Assembly (NCBI GenBank): GCA_018136815.1
Contig: CM030931.1
Coordinates: forward strand, 8,420,557 to 8,484,556
Direction of reading: 5' to 3'
DNA: 64,000 nucleotides
DNA from: Isochrysis galbana
Taxonomy: Eukaryota > Haptophyta > Isochrysidales > Isochrysidaceae
This document shows positions 1 through 14,523 of the stretch, one piece after another. Position 1 is the stretch's first letter. Each line of letters starts with the position of its first letter. Under the pieces are notes generated by a model. It saw only the letters and a list, made by a program, of their open reading frames with translations, did no database searches and was not told the DNA's origin. A program made the translations under genes and the position numbers.

Positions 1-653
1 GCGACAATGGCCGCTGTATGCGTCAGCAGCCGTGGGGCCTCATCCGCCCGTGTCGCAAAGAGCCTGGAGTATCCTTGCAAGATGGTGACATTGGTCCCCA
101 TCCGGATAAGTGATTTTGTGTCCTCTCGCAAGAGTGACCACGGATCCGAGTGGCGCGATATCTGGGCCCACAGAACACGAGCCGAGCGCTCTTCCTTAGC
201 GATAAGGATCTCCATGGCCCGCATAGCTGCGCCCACCCATCCCTTTCGCACCGCGCCATGCTGGCCGAGCTTGCTCTTCAGACGGATGATGCGCGACTCG
301 GCGATGCCAGCTGCTCGCCGCAGCTGCGTCACTTCATGCTCGGTGGCGACTCGCTGAGCGGGGGTGAGGCGCGAATACTCAGCGAGGCGGACCTCCAGCC
401 CCGCGATCTCCTGCGAGCACCGCTCCACCTCCGCGCGCTGCTGCGAGACCCTCCAGCGGAGCGCAGCGATCCGCTTACGCTGAAAGCTCGGCTTCCATGC
501 GTGAGCAAATGGAAGGTTGTCCGCGAGCGAGGGTGTTGAGAGGCCGGGGATTGCCTCCGCCGCCTGCGGGAACAGCGCCCCGAGCACGCGCGCCCTCGCA
601 CTCGCGGCTGGAGGCGCGGCGGCGGCAGCGGCGGTGAGGAGAGCGGCGAGCAT
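1..653 (-). CDS. secreted or organelle-targeted coiled-coil protein, 3' end off the window
   Basis: The frame is open from an ATG at 653 to the window edge without a stop, giving at least 217 residues. Residues 1-20 form a Leu/Ala-rich hydrophobic run (MLAALLTAAAAA...) ending in Ala/Ser, which reads as a signal peptide or the first part of a secondary-plastid presequence. From about residue 58 the protein becomes highly charged, with spaced hydrophobic residues (for example VERCSQEIAGLEVRLAEY, then EVTQLRRAAGIAESRIIRLK), which suggests a coiled coil. The C-terminal visible part (EILIAKEERSARVLWAQISR) keeps that character. Third codon positions are mostly G or C, as in other genes here. I do not recognise a family. 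The upstream side is a run of CT/GA and C-rich sequence. Confidence 0.6.
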   Translation of the reverse strand, partial: MLAALLTAAAAAAPPAASARARVLGALFPQAAEAIPGLSTPSLADNLPFAHAWKPSFQRKRIAALRWRVSQQRAEVERCSQEIAGLEVRLAEYSRLTPAQRVATEHEVTQLRRAAGIAESRIIRLKSKLGQHGAVRKGWVGAAMRAMEILIAKEERSARVLWAQISRHSDPWSLLREDTKSLIRMGTNVTILQGYSRLFATRADEAPRLLTHTAAIV

Positions 654-3981
<3,328 letters not shown>

Positions 3982-4599
3982 ATGGCGTCGGCGCTCTTCT
4001 CTCAGCTCGAGCCTCTCTGCGCTCGCGCTGAGGCAGGGACGATCGTGGCGGTGTGTGAGAGCGCGGAGCTGGAGCTGGCACACGAGTTGCTCTCGTCCCA
4101 AGACTCGGCCACCCTCTATAAGCTGCAGATGCTGGGCTACCTGCTGGACGGGCAGATGGAGGCAGCGAGGTTCCTCTGGAAGAGGCTTCCTCCCTCTCTG
4201 CGCGAGGAGCCGGAGCTCGCGGCGCTGTGGGGGGGGGTGGGCAAGGCGAGCTGGGCGCGCAACACGCCCGCCGCACTCAAAGCCCTCGCCGCACGCGCGT
4301 GGGCGCCGCCGCTCCTGCCGGAGCTTGTCGAGGCGCTCAAGCACCGGTTGAGGGAGGAAGAATGGAACACCGTTGGCAACGCCTTCTCGGTGATCCGGCC
4401 GGAAACGCTGGCCGGTAGACTGGGGATGCCCCTAGCCGACGCCAAGGCTGCCGCGGCGGCTCGCGGCTGGCAGCTCGGGGACGATGGATGCATCCACCCC
4501 AAGAAGCCGGCACCCTTGCCCGGTCCTATGCCCGGTGCGGATACGCTCCGCCAACTCACCCAGTATGTTGCTCACCTGACAGCCGATGCCGGCGTTTGA
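3982..4599 (+). CDS. CSN8: COP9 signalosome subunit 8
   Basis: An intronless 205-residue protein, the normal length for CSN8. Subunit 8 is a helical-repeat plus winged-helix (PCI) subunit of the COP9 signalosome, which removes NEDD8 from cullin-RING ubiquitin ligases. The family signature is visible at residues 61-75 (AARFLWKRLPPSLRE; animal homologues have ARYLWKRIPP), followed by an ALW...WARNTP segment. The winged-helix part has RLGMPLADAKAAAAARGW, then HPKKP, and the protein ends with LRQLTQYVAHL, matching the LTDYVAFLE tail of animal CSN8. The ATG at 3982 follows a GGCGGC run and is the first in frame. An F-box gene lies about 40 kb away in the window; F-box proteins belong to the ligase class this complex controls, but the two are not neighbours. 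Confidence 0.93.
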   Translation: MASALFSQLEPLCARAEAGTIVAVCESAELELAHELLSSQDSATLYKLQMLGYLLDGQMEAARFLWKRLPPSLREEPELAALWGGVGKASWARNTPAALKALAARAWAPPLLPELVEALKHRLREEEWNTVGNAFSVIRPETLAGRLGMPLADAKAAAAARGWQLGDDGCIHPKKPAPLPGPMPGADTLRQLTQYVAHLTADAGV

Positions 4600-6258
4600 A
4601 GGTGAAGGCCCCGTGTGATTTGTGAAGCGGACACGACTTCTATTACTCGACTTGTCTCGCGAACTGTAGTGTTTCGGCAGGTAGAGGGAGCATGTACATT
4701 GTATATGCTCTGAACGGCAAACGCTTGATTGTAGGAGGGCTGCTATCCTGCAGACTCGTCAGGAAGCTCAGGAATCACCGCGACCACACTCAGTGCGTTC
4801 GGAGGGTGGTTTTCTGAACGAAGAGGAGAATTTCAAGCACGCATCTACTTGCCAACCTGCCCAAGCACCTGAGCGGTGTTGAGGGCAGGCGGTGACAGTC
4901 TTTGCCAGTCTAAGAGATCTGAGGATTCGTACGTGATGACAAACAGGGTTGCTGCCTTCCGCCCTATCGCCAGCCGAAACTTGTTGCTCGCATCGTAGAG
5001 CTTGCATCTCACAGCTCGCATCCGACTGACTACTCCTTGAATCCTCGCATATGATGGCAACGAGTCACGTTGCAGCTGAGCAGCTCGCAACTTGAGGCTG
5101 CCCATCATTACATGCTTCTAGCGGCTGCCAAACATGACCAGCTGCGACAGTAAGGCAGCGACTGCACTACAGATGCTGGATGACCTACTCACCGCGGCAT
5201 GCCAGATAGCGCCATCAGGCTACAAGTCTGGCTGGCTGAATCTGCGAAACTACTTGCAATCTACGCAAGTGCGTGCACGCGTCTAGCGTGTTGTTGTTGT
5301 TGATGACGTGGTGGTGATTATAGTTTTGTGTGCCAATGCTCGATGTGTATGTGTAATACTAAAAAAAATTTTTAATATTCTCGCCTCACGCGTGGCCTAG
5401 TAACCTGTTATGCTACCACACCTTCACTCCTCTCCTACCCTTCAACAACCTGCCTTGCGGCGCCTCCCCTCGTGCACTACTATAAGTATAAGGGGCTCGG
5501 GTCGTCATGTGCTGGGTGGTTGGATATGGCGGGCTGCCCCGGTCCTTTGCGGTGAGATCCTCACCTCCCTCCTGTTCCGCGAAGTGGCCGCCCAAACCCC
5601 ACGCTCCAACCCCAAACCACAAACCAGGCCCATGGTAGTGCACCTGGGCCGCACCCCAGAAAGCCCAAAGAAGAAGGAATGAAGGGGGGAAGGGGAGGAG
5701 GTAGAGGGTGGAGGGAAGGGAGCTAAAGGCGTTGGCAGCGGGGCATAAATAGTTAATAGGTACCGGACGAATACTAGGTGTGTAGCCTTGAATCTTCAAC
5801 TTTTTTTGGACTTGCCAACCCCTGCGGCTGCCCTAAATAACCATCGCCTAGCGGCGCGCCCCACTGCGCGTTTAGGCTAAGTGGAATGGGCTCTCAATGG
5901 CATATACATTAACATAGCGCGACGGCGCCTCGTTGAGTCGCGCTATTGCGACCTTGTGGAGAGCCGATTGCGTCGTTGCAAAAACCCTTGAGTATGCCGC
6001 GTTTACATCGTGCTCATTTGTGCATGCATAGCTGCAAATTGTAAAGTGGCCAGGAGCCAATACCGCAAACCCACCATTGCCAATCATTTCATTGCATGAT
6101 TAGAGAGCGTACACGATGCAAGAAGAAATCCGAAGAACAGCTTGGAGCTGGCAGTTCTTGAGTTGTTGGTGGGGAAAATTTAGCATTACGAATGATAATT
6201 CCGGAAATGTGGGATACGCCTCGGACCTCCGAAATACGGATAGACCACTTGTATACTA
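4600..6258. other. intergenic, nothing secure except one weak ORF
   Basis: This is the shared 3' side of CSN8 (plus) and the phosphatase gene (minus). It is of mixed composition and holds short open frames with no recognisable domain. One of them (4845-5108, minus) is listed separately with low confidence. Confidence 0.6.
4845..5108 (-). CDS. hypothetical small protein or terminal exon
   Basis: An 87-residue frame opening with two ATG codons at 5108-5103. It contains a plausible folded-looking stretch (RAVRCKLYDASNKFRLAIG, then TLFVITYESSDLLDWQRL) and lacks simple repeats. It converges with CSN8, ending about 245 bp beyond its stop. I see no known motif. It may be the last exon of a gene whose upstream exons I could not find, or chance. 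Confidence 0.28.
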   Translation of the reverse strand: MMGSLKLRAAQLQRDSLPSYARIQGVVSRMRAVRCKLYDASNKFRLAIGRKAATLFVITYESSDLLDWQRLSPPALNTAQVLGQVGK

Positions 6259-8108
6259 TCATTGAACATGAAGTTGAGTGCTGACGGGTTCAGTGAGCAC
6301 GTCCCGTATAGTACAGCGTGTTGAATGAGAGACTCCGATCGCGTCCAGATATGCGTCGAGTGAACCATAGCTGTTGGCGGGCGCGGTAGGTACGGATAGC
6401 GGTAATGAACACTTCCGATTCTTTCCATGCCGAGTCACATCAGACGATCTCGTGAATTTAATGTGGTGATTCCCATGCACTATGTGGTGTAAGCTCACCT
6501 TCCCTCGATCGATTGCCACACTTCCCGAATGCTTTCCTCCGTGGCACAACACCATTTCGATAGGTCAAGCCGAGAGACAAGACGCTGGGGGAGCACAGTG
6601 GCCTGAGGCATATTGTGCGTAGGAAGGCGAAAGTGGAGACTGCGGGCTTTCTCCTGGGCTAGGAGCCCAGTGGCGGGCTCGGGGGAACGCGCGATTGCAG
6701 CATGGTCCATCATCAACAGAGAGCGGTAGCAAGGGCATTGGAGTGCGTGCACCTGAGCTGCAAGTCCTTCCTCGCTAGATGCCCACGCATTGGTCCTCGC
6801 ATACTCAACTGCCACCTGAAAGACAGGGTCATTGGCGGATCACAGTCCACCGTCAGTCGTGTGGATGGAATGCTCGACGCCAAGGGCAGATGCACAGTCT
6901 TCGAGCGCTTCAACCGCCGGCCTGGGCACCTCGTTACGGTCGGCGCCGCAGATGTGGAGAATGAGGGAGATGATGATGCCGGTGCGATCCTTCCCGTAAG
7001 TACAATGTACAAGGACAGGAGCACGTGCAAGCCCATCGGCGAGCACTTCCAAGGCCTTAGCGGAAAAAGCGGGACGCTTGCGACTTCAGAACGACGAGGT
7101 TGGTGCGTCGCGTCACAGTGCACAGTGCCATACAAACAACATTGCTTTGGGACGAGCACTCACCTTCCGGACTTGAGATGACCGGCGGGTAAGTATCCAA
7201 AAATAGACATCCGACAGCGAGACCTCCGAGAGCAACTCCACTACCCTATTATCGTAGGCAGCATGCACTCGACGTTGAGCCTCGAGTACTGCCGATTTCG
7301 TCCGTGCCGCCCTACGCCGTGCAGTCGCCACCACTACAGACAGAGTCAGAAAAGCCCGCTGGCCGAAGGACAAGTCCCAGATTGCTGGCGTAGCTGTGGT
7401 TCCGGAGAGCGTCCACCGTCCACTGCTGCGGCCGTTGCCAAGCGATATCAGAGAAAAGTAGGATTCAGCAAAACTCAAATCGTCTTGCTCCTGGTAACTA
7501 TCCTTATCACAATCGCTGGTAGGCAGCAGTTGGCGAGGGAATGACCTCAGAATGCGCAAGGCACACAGAGAGAGTGCGGCTCTAGGGGAGCAAAGGACGC
7601 GCCGCAGAACACCTGCCATCGGGAAAGCATGCACGTGTGAGTGCGGCATAGTGAGGCTTGGTGATCGTCTTGAGGATCGGTGCGCCCGGCTCAGAACTCG
7701 CTCATCAAGACGGTATCGATCTTTGCTGAGGTGCAAAGAGAATACCGTTTCGAACGAGAGCCGAGTCCATGATGTTGACGTTGATGGTCATGTCGTGAAG
7801 TGGCCGTTCGCCCGAGTCTGCGCGCGCCTGTGTGTGGCAACCCGAGCACTGGGGCGTGAACTAATCTGTGTGAGCCCTTCACAAGAGCATTCCAAAAAGA
7901 AGCGTGCAATGCGCGTAGCTGTGTGGAATGGCTGTTTCGAGGAGCACCTCGTGCGCTGAACGCAGATCGACAACGGTCTGAACGCCCAAATCGTGCACAA
8001 GGTGTTCCACAATACTTTGGGGCGTGGCGGCAGGTGAGCCAGAGCGGAAGAGTACACCGCGTCGCACACATCTCGCGCCGCCCTCGCACGGGATGCCGCC
8101 AACGTCAC
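6259..8108 (-). CDS. tyrosine phosphatase, Y_phosphatase3 (PF13350) type, at least six exons
   Basis: I assembled six exons on the minus strand: 8108-7948, 7827-7746, 7612-7164, 7055-6930, 6815-6499 and 6370-6259. All five introns (120, 133, 108, 114 and 128 nt) are GT-AG and every codon phase agrees across the joins. The first exon carries the family's N-terminal pattern (DVGG, then RRGVLFRSG and LGVQTVVDLRSAHE). Exon 4 has the catalytic P-loop PVLVHCTYGKDRTG (Cys nucleophile, Arg). Exon 5 continues with a VAVEYAR helix, and the last exon ends in SYGSLDAYLDAIGVS, the usual closing motif. The joined part is about 414 residues. The long exon 3 is family-variable and could hide one more intron. 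The true start lies above 8108 in at least one further exon; a donor at 8194 (exon end 8195) would fit in phase. The product should be a cytosolic protein- or phosphoinositide-type phosphatase. Confidence 0.85.
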
Positions 8109-8199
8109 CTGCGAGGTCAGGATAGGAATAACCTCAGAGAAGGGGAATCATCGTTGCATCCGTTAGGGTGCGTGCGTTGTAAGTCCCCGATCACCTCGA

Positions 8200-8534
8200 C
8201 TCTGTTCCCTGAGGCTCCTCCCTAGCTCCACCTCGTTGGGGCTCCCACAGGGATATTGCAAAGGGAGGGTAGGATGATAGTGTGTGTTGAGTGAGCAAGG
8301 CAAGAGAGATGCTCGAGCAGGTTGGGCGGGCTTCTTGCTATGCTAGCCCTTGAGGGCCTCACAAGGGCACCATGCGGGTGGTATGGCCTGATTTCTTCAG
8401 AGATGTGGAGCTCGCCTCCTCTTCACTGGAGCAAAGGATAGGGAGAAGAAGAGAGGAGATAGAGGAGATAGGGGAGAAGAAGGAAGGGGGGGGGGGGGGG
8501 GGGGGGGAGAGGGAGGGGAGGGGGGGGGGGGGGG

Positions 8535-8579
<45 letters not shown>

Positions 8580-8929
8580 CCGGGGGTGAGGGCAAGAGGG
8601 GAAGGAGGGCGAGGCTGTTGGGAGGGGGGGGCGCGGGCGGGAGGGAGGCATTGCGATGCGCGCGGGCTCTCACGGAAGTTTGGCACTCCAAGCAGCGCGC
8701 TCAGCGGCGGCGGCGCGGCGGGAAGACCGAGGACGCCTGCTGCGCCGACGGCGAAGAGCATCGCGCACTGCTTCTCTGCCCCCCCTCCCTCCCTCTTTTC
8801 TCCCTCCTCCTACTATTTCTCTAATCTCCCTCTCTCTATTCTCTCTCTCTCTTCCTCTCCGCCCCCTCCCCCCCCCCCCTCTTTCTCCCTCTCTCTCCCC
8901 CAAACAATATAGAGCAGAGTGCTATTTTT
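8200..8929. repeat. low-complexity G/GA-rich and CT-rich block
   Basis: Poly-G runs (8487-8507, 8521-8538), a (GA)n tract at 8538-8577, and a pyrimidine-rich stretch at 8780-8905 fill this interval. The 5' exon of the phosphatase gene may lie in its first 100 bases. Open frames here encode only Ser/Leu, Pro or Gly/Arg repeats. Confidence 0.8.
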
Positions 8930-9048
8930 GTTACCTCCCAGGAGCCAAACGCCCCCCGTTAGCTATCGGGGGCCCCCGACCGATATAATGTTAGCCATCG
9001 GGGGTCCCGATCGCTGTCGGGATTTTTTTCTCCCGATCACCAACAGCC
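8930..9048. repeat. truncated copy of a palindrome-rich foldback element
   Basis: The sequence starts with GTTACCTCCCAGGAGCC and then runs through imperfect palindromes of the type CCCCCGATAGCTATCGGGGG. It matches, in inverse orientation, the right end of the element at 41641-41798. The far terminal repeat is not found here, so the copy looks truncated. Confidence 0.7.
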
Positions 9049-10813
9049 TGTAAAACAGGGCGTTTTAACTACTAATATGGTGGGGTGGGGTGGGGGGGGG
9101 GGTTGACATTTTTTGACCATTCTTCAGGGGGTTTGGGTTTGGGAGACCTTGTCAGAGCAAGGAGCAAGGCTGATCTCACTCTTGGCATAGATGGGGTAAC
9201 AGCTTATCAGCTCTCAAGGTTATGGAGCTATCACTAATATCAGCACTAATATCAGCTCTCATGAGAGTTGTCCCAACCAACAACAAAACTCCCCTGTGCG
9301 CGCACGCATGTGTTGATTTACGCTCTCCACAATCCACACACAAACTCTCTCTCTCTCCTCTAGCGTTAGCATAGATTGGTACTACTAGTTGGTTGGGTGA
9401 ACCTAATAACGCATATGCTTAGGGATTGAGGATAGACGATAGAGCGTAGCAGCCAAGCAGCCGACCGACGGAGGCTACTACGTATGTATATGTATGCTGA
9501 AGTATCGATGTTGATGGAGGGGGGGGCGGCGACGATTCTAATAGTAAAAGGAGTCATAGTAGTAGATCAGCCCCTTTAAGATTAGTCTAGCAGCCGACAA
9601 CTAATATCAGTGATTTGGCAGTTTGGAGCTATTACTCTTATTGAGAGCTCATAACAGTACTCTTACCCCATCTAAGACTCTTGGAGATTGCCTGCGAGGG
9701 CGCGCCGGCAGCTAGCGCGGAATGCGGTTCTTGCGGGGAGCTCATGGAGCTTTCCTCGGGGATGACTAACTACGGGCATGGTGATCGACGCACGACGCAC
9801 GACGCACGACGCACGACGCACGGAGAGCGCGGAAGTGCGGAAGGAGGCTTGTGGGAGGTGGCGGCAGGCGACTGGGGGTGGCTCAGGCGCGTGCTTGGCT
9901 TGTATTGACTCGTTGGACTCGGGGTATAGACTCGGGAACTCGGGGGGACTCGCTTGGGAACACGGTGGGACTCGACGAAGTTGCTGCAAAATCACTTACG
10001 AAAAAAACAAAACCCAACGACCTTGGGCTCAGAAAACCAACGTAAACACTCCGGAATCATACGATAAACAAGCCCTCTATCTTTCGAAAATTTTGTCAGA
10101 AGACTCCCGTTTTTTCTGCTGATCTCCCATACCAAAACCTATAGGGAGCTTATTTAGGCGCTAGATGCCGGCGCGCCCTCGCCCTCGCAAGCAATCTCAA
10201 AATCAAAAAGTGAGCTCAGCCAGTATGCTCTGAGACTTGGGTGTCGCACATTCGCGAGCCTCTGCAGGCTATTTCGCTATTTTCCGCTCTACCGTTATAA
10301 CCACGATGGTAAGTCATCAATCTTCGTTCTTATGTCTATCTCTACGTCTACGACGTCTCCAAGCTTCTATCAATCACTACACTTCATTCAATGTTGGTCT
10401 ACCATTATACCCACGTGGCCAAGCAGCTTCTATAGGCTTCTTTCTACTCGGAATATGAATATGCTCTAGCTCTGGACTGATCACCCAGGCATGGAGATCA
10501 AGGGAGTAGTAAGCACGTGTCGATGAAGACCAAGGAAGTAGCGAGCATCTTGCTGGCTAAAGTACACCCTCAAGAACCTCAAGCGTCTAGACTCTGTAAG
10601 TCTAACACCTCTGTAAGCTTCTAGACTTTTTAAGTCTACCAGCTACTCCATGGCTAAGCTACGAAAAGCTATAGGTAAAGTGCACGCCGCTGTGCTCGCG
10701 TTGAGACGTTATTCGCCGGTGAATCTTGTAGGATCTTCACTAAGCATGGATGAATCCCTTTCGCGCCTTTTCTGTGTGCAATCCTTCTCTAGGTAGTCGA
10801 AGGCCGAACGCTA
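9049..10813. repeat. intergenic and repeat-derived DNA upstream of a gypsy relic
   Basis: No gene is seen. A 7-bp unit (CGCACGA) is tandemly repeated near 9788-9820, followed by a block with recurring GACTCG motifs at 9906-9975. The order of motifs (GGCTAGCGCGG-like start, ACGGGCATG, GACTCG repeats, then TCCGGAA...ATACG) recurs at 21925-22290, so the two stretches are probably diverged copies of one repeat. At 10080-10190 lies an inverted copy of a repeat also found at 25436 and 50900. Confidence 0.5.
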
Positions 10814-11800
10814 GTGCCAGTGTCCCAGCTGTTGGACCAGGCCCGAATTAGCCTAGCCGAGAGGCCCGAGTTGAGCTCGACTGAACCGCGGCTGTGCGAC
10901 CCAAAGACGCTTGATGACCGGGCCAGAACGGCTATCGAAGAAGAGGATGAAGCACGGCTGCAGGGCGGTTGCCCTTCTACCGCCGACGGCCTCCCTTTGG
11001 TCGTCCTTGAGACCACGCTTGATACCGAAGTCATTACGAGTACATTCGAGCCGTGGACGCTACCATGCGCGCCGCGAGTACCTATTGACACCTCACCTCG
11101 TACGGTGCGCAAGCGTAGAGGTCGGTGGCAAGTTTACGACGCTATGCCAACGGATGGCCCGCCGAGATGGGTGGGGGTCAAACCTGAGACGGCAGCAGAG
11201 ATACAAGCTCAAGCTGCTATACGAGACGGAGCACGACAGGGAGCGTTCGACGCGCTGGCCGATGAGGCCGAGACGGAAGGCAGCAACTCGGTAATAGAGG
11301 CTGACTCGTCTACTATCACTCCGAGCGGCGCCGTGCGAGACCTCGACGCGGCCGAGCGTGCTACCCCTTCGGAACGCCCCTTAACAGCGCATCAAATTCA
11401 AATTAACATCGCCCGAGAGTGGGAGAAGATGCAAAAACAACCACGCCACCCGTTCGACCGTCGAGGACTAGGCTACCGCGACGACGACAGCCCTACCTTT
11501 CATACTCAGGCCGAACTCGCCGCGTGCGTAACACCGTCGTCTGAGCCATCTTCAGCTGAGAGACACTGGTCAGTCACAGAGATCGAGTTGCTCGCCGCTC
11601 TTGAGTCGATTCGAAATTGGAGACCATACCTTTGGGGTCGTTCGTTCATTCTCGTCGTTGATCACTCCGCCCTGCGCTGGCTTCATAAGATGAAAGACCA
11701 ATCCAGTGGAGGTCCTGCTTCGCGACTAGTGCGTTGGTCGCTAAAACTGGCCGAATATCGTTTCGATATCGAACACAAGCCCGGCCCTTGTTTATGTTAG
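10814..11800 (+). pseudogene. Ty3/gypsy-type polyprotein relic with RNase H domain
   Basis: A 328-residue open frame that opens with GTG, not ATG, and stops abruptly. The last third (about residues 250-327) is a retroviral-type RNase H: HWSVTEIELLAALESIRNWR, then FILVVDHSALRWL and RLVRWSLKLAEYRFDIEHKPG. These match the region that follows reverse transcriptase in gypsy elements. The upstream 240 residues are acidic and of unknown origin, and the reverse transcriptase core that should precede RNase H is missing, so this is an internally deleted copy. The usual continuation (VADALSR and integrase) is cut off by a stop at 11798. Confidence 0.75.
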
Positions 11801-12703
11801 AAAGTGGTGTGGCGTGTCTTCGTACGTACCCAGCAGCCGTCGCAGCGCTCTGCGATCGAAGCCGTACCGTGACCCCTCGTACCCTTGAGCCCCTACTGCC
11901 TTGTGTGTGGTCTCTCGCTAGAAATCACCCACTAGAGATCGATTCAATCTGTTCCTATGGACCCATCACCGCCCTCTGCACCGCCAAATCCGCCCTCGCC
12001 GCCGCGCGCGGACCCCGTCACCACTGCACCCGTGCCCAAGCCTTCCCAAGTATCTTCACCCGCTACCCAAGTTGATAGGCCGCCTACGGACGCGTGGGTT
12101 GCCAAGGATGGAGTCTCAGGAGCCTTACCCGGATCCTGGGAACAGTCCATCTCCACATTGGGGGGAAAGTCCACGCTCTGAAGGGGTGGTCGATTCCCTC
12201 TTGACCCGACCAAAGAGCAAAGAGTGCGTGCTGGTATGTATAGTTTTATACCAAAGTGGAAAATGAAGGGGTGACGGCCAAGAAAACCCGGAACCTCGAG
12301 ATTGCACCTTCAACCTTCTGCTTCTTCTTTTGGGCCCCTTGTTGGGGTTGGGACCCTCATTTAGCATCAATTTGTGTCGATTTACGATTTACTTGTACAA
12401 AATTGTTTGTTGCACAATCTTGTCTGCCACGCACCACTCATACCTCGTCTCACTTCTCACTTACTCACATTAAGCTCAAGCATCTCGGTCTCATCATCCT
12501 CATCCTCATCGGATTCACAACGCAAAATGCACATCTGCACAGTGCTCTACAAGCAGAAAATATGTTCCACCTCAGGGACGACGGGCCTTTCAGGCGAGCT
12601 GGATTCACAGCCCCATCTTCGCATGCACTGGCATGGTGAACAAGTAAAAAATCTCTGGCAAGTCCTTGTCCAACAATCGTAAATATAATGGGCGCATACG
12701 GTG
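11801..12703. other. intergenic, no gene seen
   Basis: Contains a short Pro/Ser-rich open frame at 11957-12181 and AT-richer sequence to 12700, which is probably the 3' flank of the RecQ gene. No domain is recognisable. Confidence 0.6.
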
Positions 12704-14425
12704 TCACTTCGTCAGTGCAACCCTGCGCGGGCACTTGAAGGGCTTCCGCGCGGATACGACTGGCACGGCGGTGGCCTCGCGCCTCTGCACATCGTGTTGT
12801 GGCATGCAAACTCTGGCGACGTCGGCGCCTCCTGTACAGCCGTGGTCCACCTCGGATTCGCACCGCTTGTTCGAGTTATTGTTACGGCTATTTAGGGGCA
12901 TACGCATGAGGTGCTTATGTCCAGCCGTCGCGTCAGGTAAGGTCGAGAGTCCTGCACTGGTCACGACGGCAGGCGGTGTCGGCACCAAAGGCTTCCGCCT
13001 CGCGCCTCCGAGGGCGGGCGGGCGCTTGGCGAGCGGTTTCGCGCTCATTGCCTCAGCTGTGGATGCCTGAACAAGGATTGCCGTACTTGAGGCTCGTGCA
13101 GCCCGTCGAATGCAGAGATCACAACATTCGTGGGGTGGTGGCTCCGCTCCCGGAGGGATACTCTCTCCGAAGTGGGCTAAGATATGCGCCCGACGGCAGC
13201 TGAATCCCGCCGACGAGCTGCAAAATTGTCTCACACCAACCGACACCGGGGGCTGATAGTCGGTGCAAGACGACGTCGCAGGTGTGCCGCGCTTCTCACT
13301 CATGTAGATGCGCGAAATGGAAGGTAGCTTGTCGCGCCCTGCGCGCCCCGCCTCCTGCATGAGCGCGCTCAGGCTTTTCGGAAGGTCCCAGTGAATGACC
13401 CACCTCACGTCCGGCTTATTCACCCCCAGGCCGAACGCGATAGTGGCCACCATGATCCGCACGGATCCCTCCAAGAATCTTGATTGTAGCAGCTCACGCG
13501 AGCTCAGAGGCATGCCGGCATGATAGGCGTGTGCATCGAGGCCAGCGTCTGATAGGACGCCGGCCATATGCTCACAGCCTTGCCGCGAGGAGCAGTAGAT
13601 CAGGCCGCACCCTTCGTGCTCGCAGCACCATTCGTAGAGATCCTCAAGTTCATCCTCATCGCTTGCAAATCCCGTCGCCACCTCCCAAAAGATGTTGGGT
13701 CGGTTGACGCTGCCAATCACGTGCTCGGCATCCTCCGACAGGTGGAGCAGCTTGCAGATGTCCGCCCGCACCGAGGCCGTTGCGGTTGCCGTTAGAGCCT
13801 GGAACGCCACTCCGGGAAGCCAGGTGCGCACCTTGCCAATTTCGGTGTAGGAAGGCCTGAAATCATGCCCCCACTGCGAGACACAGTGTGCCTCGTCAAC
13901 GGCGATGGCCTCGAGCCGACTGCGCGAGTGGAGGCCCAGGAGGATCTCACGGACGCGCGGTGTGCCCAGCCCCTCGGGCGTCAGGTACAGCACCTTCGTC
14001 CCGGGATCGTCAAGCTCCAGGTCTCGAGCAAGCCGTTCCTTTCCCTCCTTGTCGAGCGCTGAGCACCACATCTCAGCCACCAGCCCGTGCTCGGCGCATT
14101 CGCGGAGCTGGTCGGTGGCGAGTGCGACGAGAGGCGTGATGACAACCGTGACGCCCGCCGCCGCTGCCGCCGGCAGCTGGTAGCACAGAGACTTGCCGAA
14201 GCCGGTGGAGAGCACGACGAGAGAGTCTCTCTGCTGCAGTCGCGCAGCTATAGCCCTCTCCTGCTCGGGCTTGAGCGCGTCGAAGCCCCAATGCGTCTTG
14301 AGGGTGGCGAGAAGAGAGGGTGACACGCGCGTCACCGCAGCTGACGCCCCTCCCGCGCCCGAAGCAACCGGAGGGGAGGGGTGTGGCGGCGGAAGAGGAT
14401 CTGCCTCGTCGGGCTCACCTGCCAT
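12704..14425 (-). CDS. RecQ-family ATP-dependent DNA helicase
   Basis: A single-exon protein of 573 residues from an ATG at 14425. RecQ helicases unwind DNA 3' to 5' and act in recombination, replication-fork repair and genome stability in the nucleus. Helicase motifs are complete: Walker [14 protein letters not shown] near residue 75, DEAH box [15 protein letters not shown] near 177, motif III ALTATAT, motif [23 protein letters not shown] and motif [12 protein letters not shown] zinc-binding region follows (FCSSS...C...HFGE...CCDLCIR). After about residue 440 the tail is low in complexity, with no HRDC domain, so it resembles the short RecQ forms. The first 30 residues are Pro/Ala-rich. The 5' end, from the ATG outward, has been copied in inverted orientation at 15001-15214. 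Confidence 0.93.
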   Translation of the reverse strand: MAGEPDEADPLPPPHPSPPVASGAGGASAAVTRVSPSLLATLKTHWGFDALKPEQERAIAARLQQRDSLVVLSTGFGKSLCYQLPAAAAAGVTVVITPLVALATDQLRECAEHGLVAEMWCSALDKEGKERLARDLELDDPGTKVLYLTPEGLGTPRVREILLGLHSRSRLEAIAVDEAHCVSQWGHDFRPSYTEIGKVRTWLPGVAFQALTATATASVRADICKLLHLSEDAEHVIGSVNRPNIFWEVATGFASDEDELEDLYEWCCEHEGCGLIYCSSRQGCEHMAGVLSDAGLDAHAYHAGMPLSSRELLQSRFLEGSVRIMVATIAFGLGVNKPDVRWVIHWDLPKSLSALMQEAGRAGRDKLPSISRIYMSEKRGTPATSSCTDYQPPVSVGVRQFCSSSAGFSCRRAHILAHFGESIPPGAEPPPHECCDLCIRRAARASSTAILVQASTAEAMSAKPLAKRPPALGGARRKPLVPTPPAVVTSAGLSTLPDATAGHKHLMRMPLNSRNNNSNKRCESEVDHGCTGGADVARVCMPQHDVQRREATAVPVVSARKPFKCPRRVALTK

Positions 14426-14470
14426 GGCGGTGGGAGCCCCGGAGAGGCAAAAGAAAACTCAACCCCAAGA
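14330..14470. repeat. left arm of an imperfect inverted duplication around the RecQ 5' end
   Basis: This stretch covers the first codons and 5' flank of the RecQ gene and is matched, reverse-complemented, by 15001-15214. Both arms carry the sequence around the start codon (CCACCGCCATGGCAGGTGAG) and the flanking AAAACTCAACCCCAAG. The interval between them starts with (TAG)n at 14482-14532 and has the complementary (CTA)n near 14922-14943, so the symmetry extends inwards. Confidence 0.8.
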
Positions 14471-14482
14471 GACCCAGCCAGC

Positions 14483-14523
<41 letters not shown>

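Noticed and set aside
9781..9820. CRISPR-like array (CGCACGA units)
   Set aside because: A short tandem repeat without spacers, in a eukaryotic genome.
12666..14323. Plus-strand open frames opposite RecQ
   Set aside because: Antisense shadows; the helicase motifs are on the minus strand.
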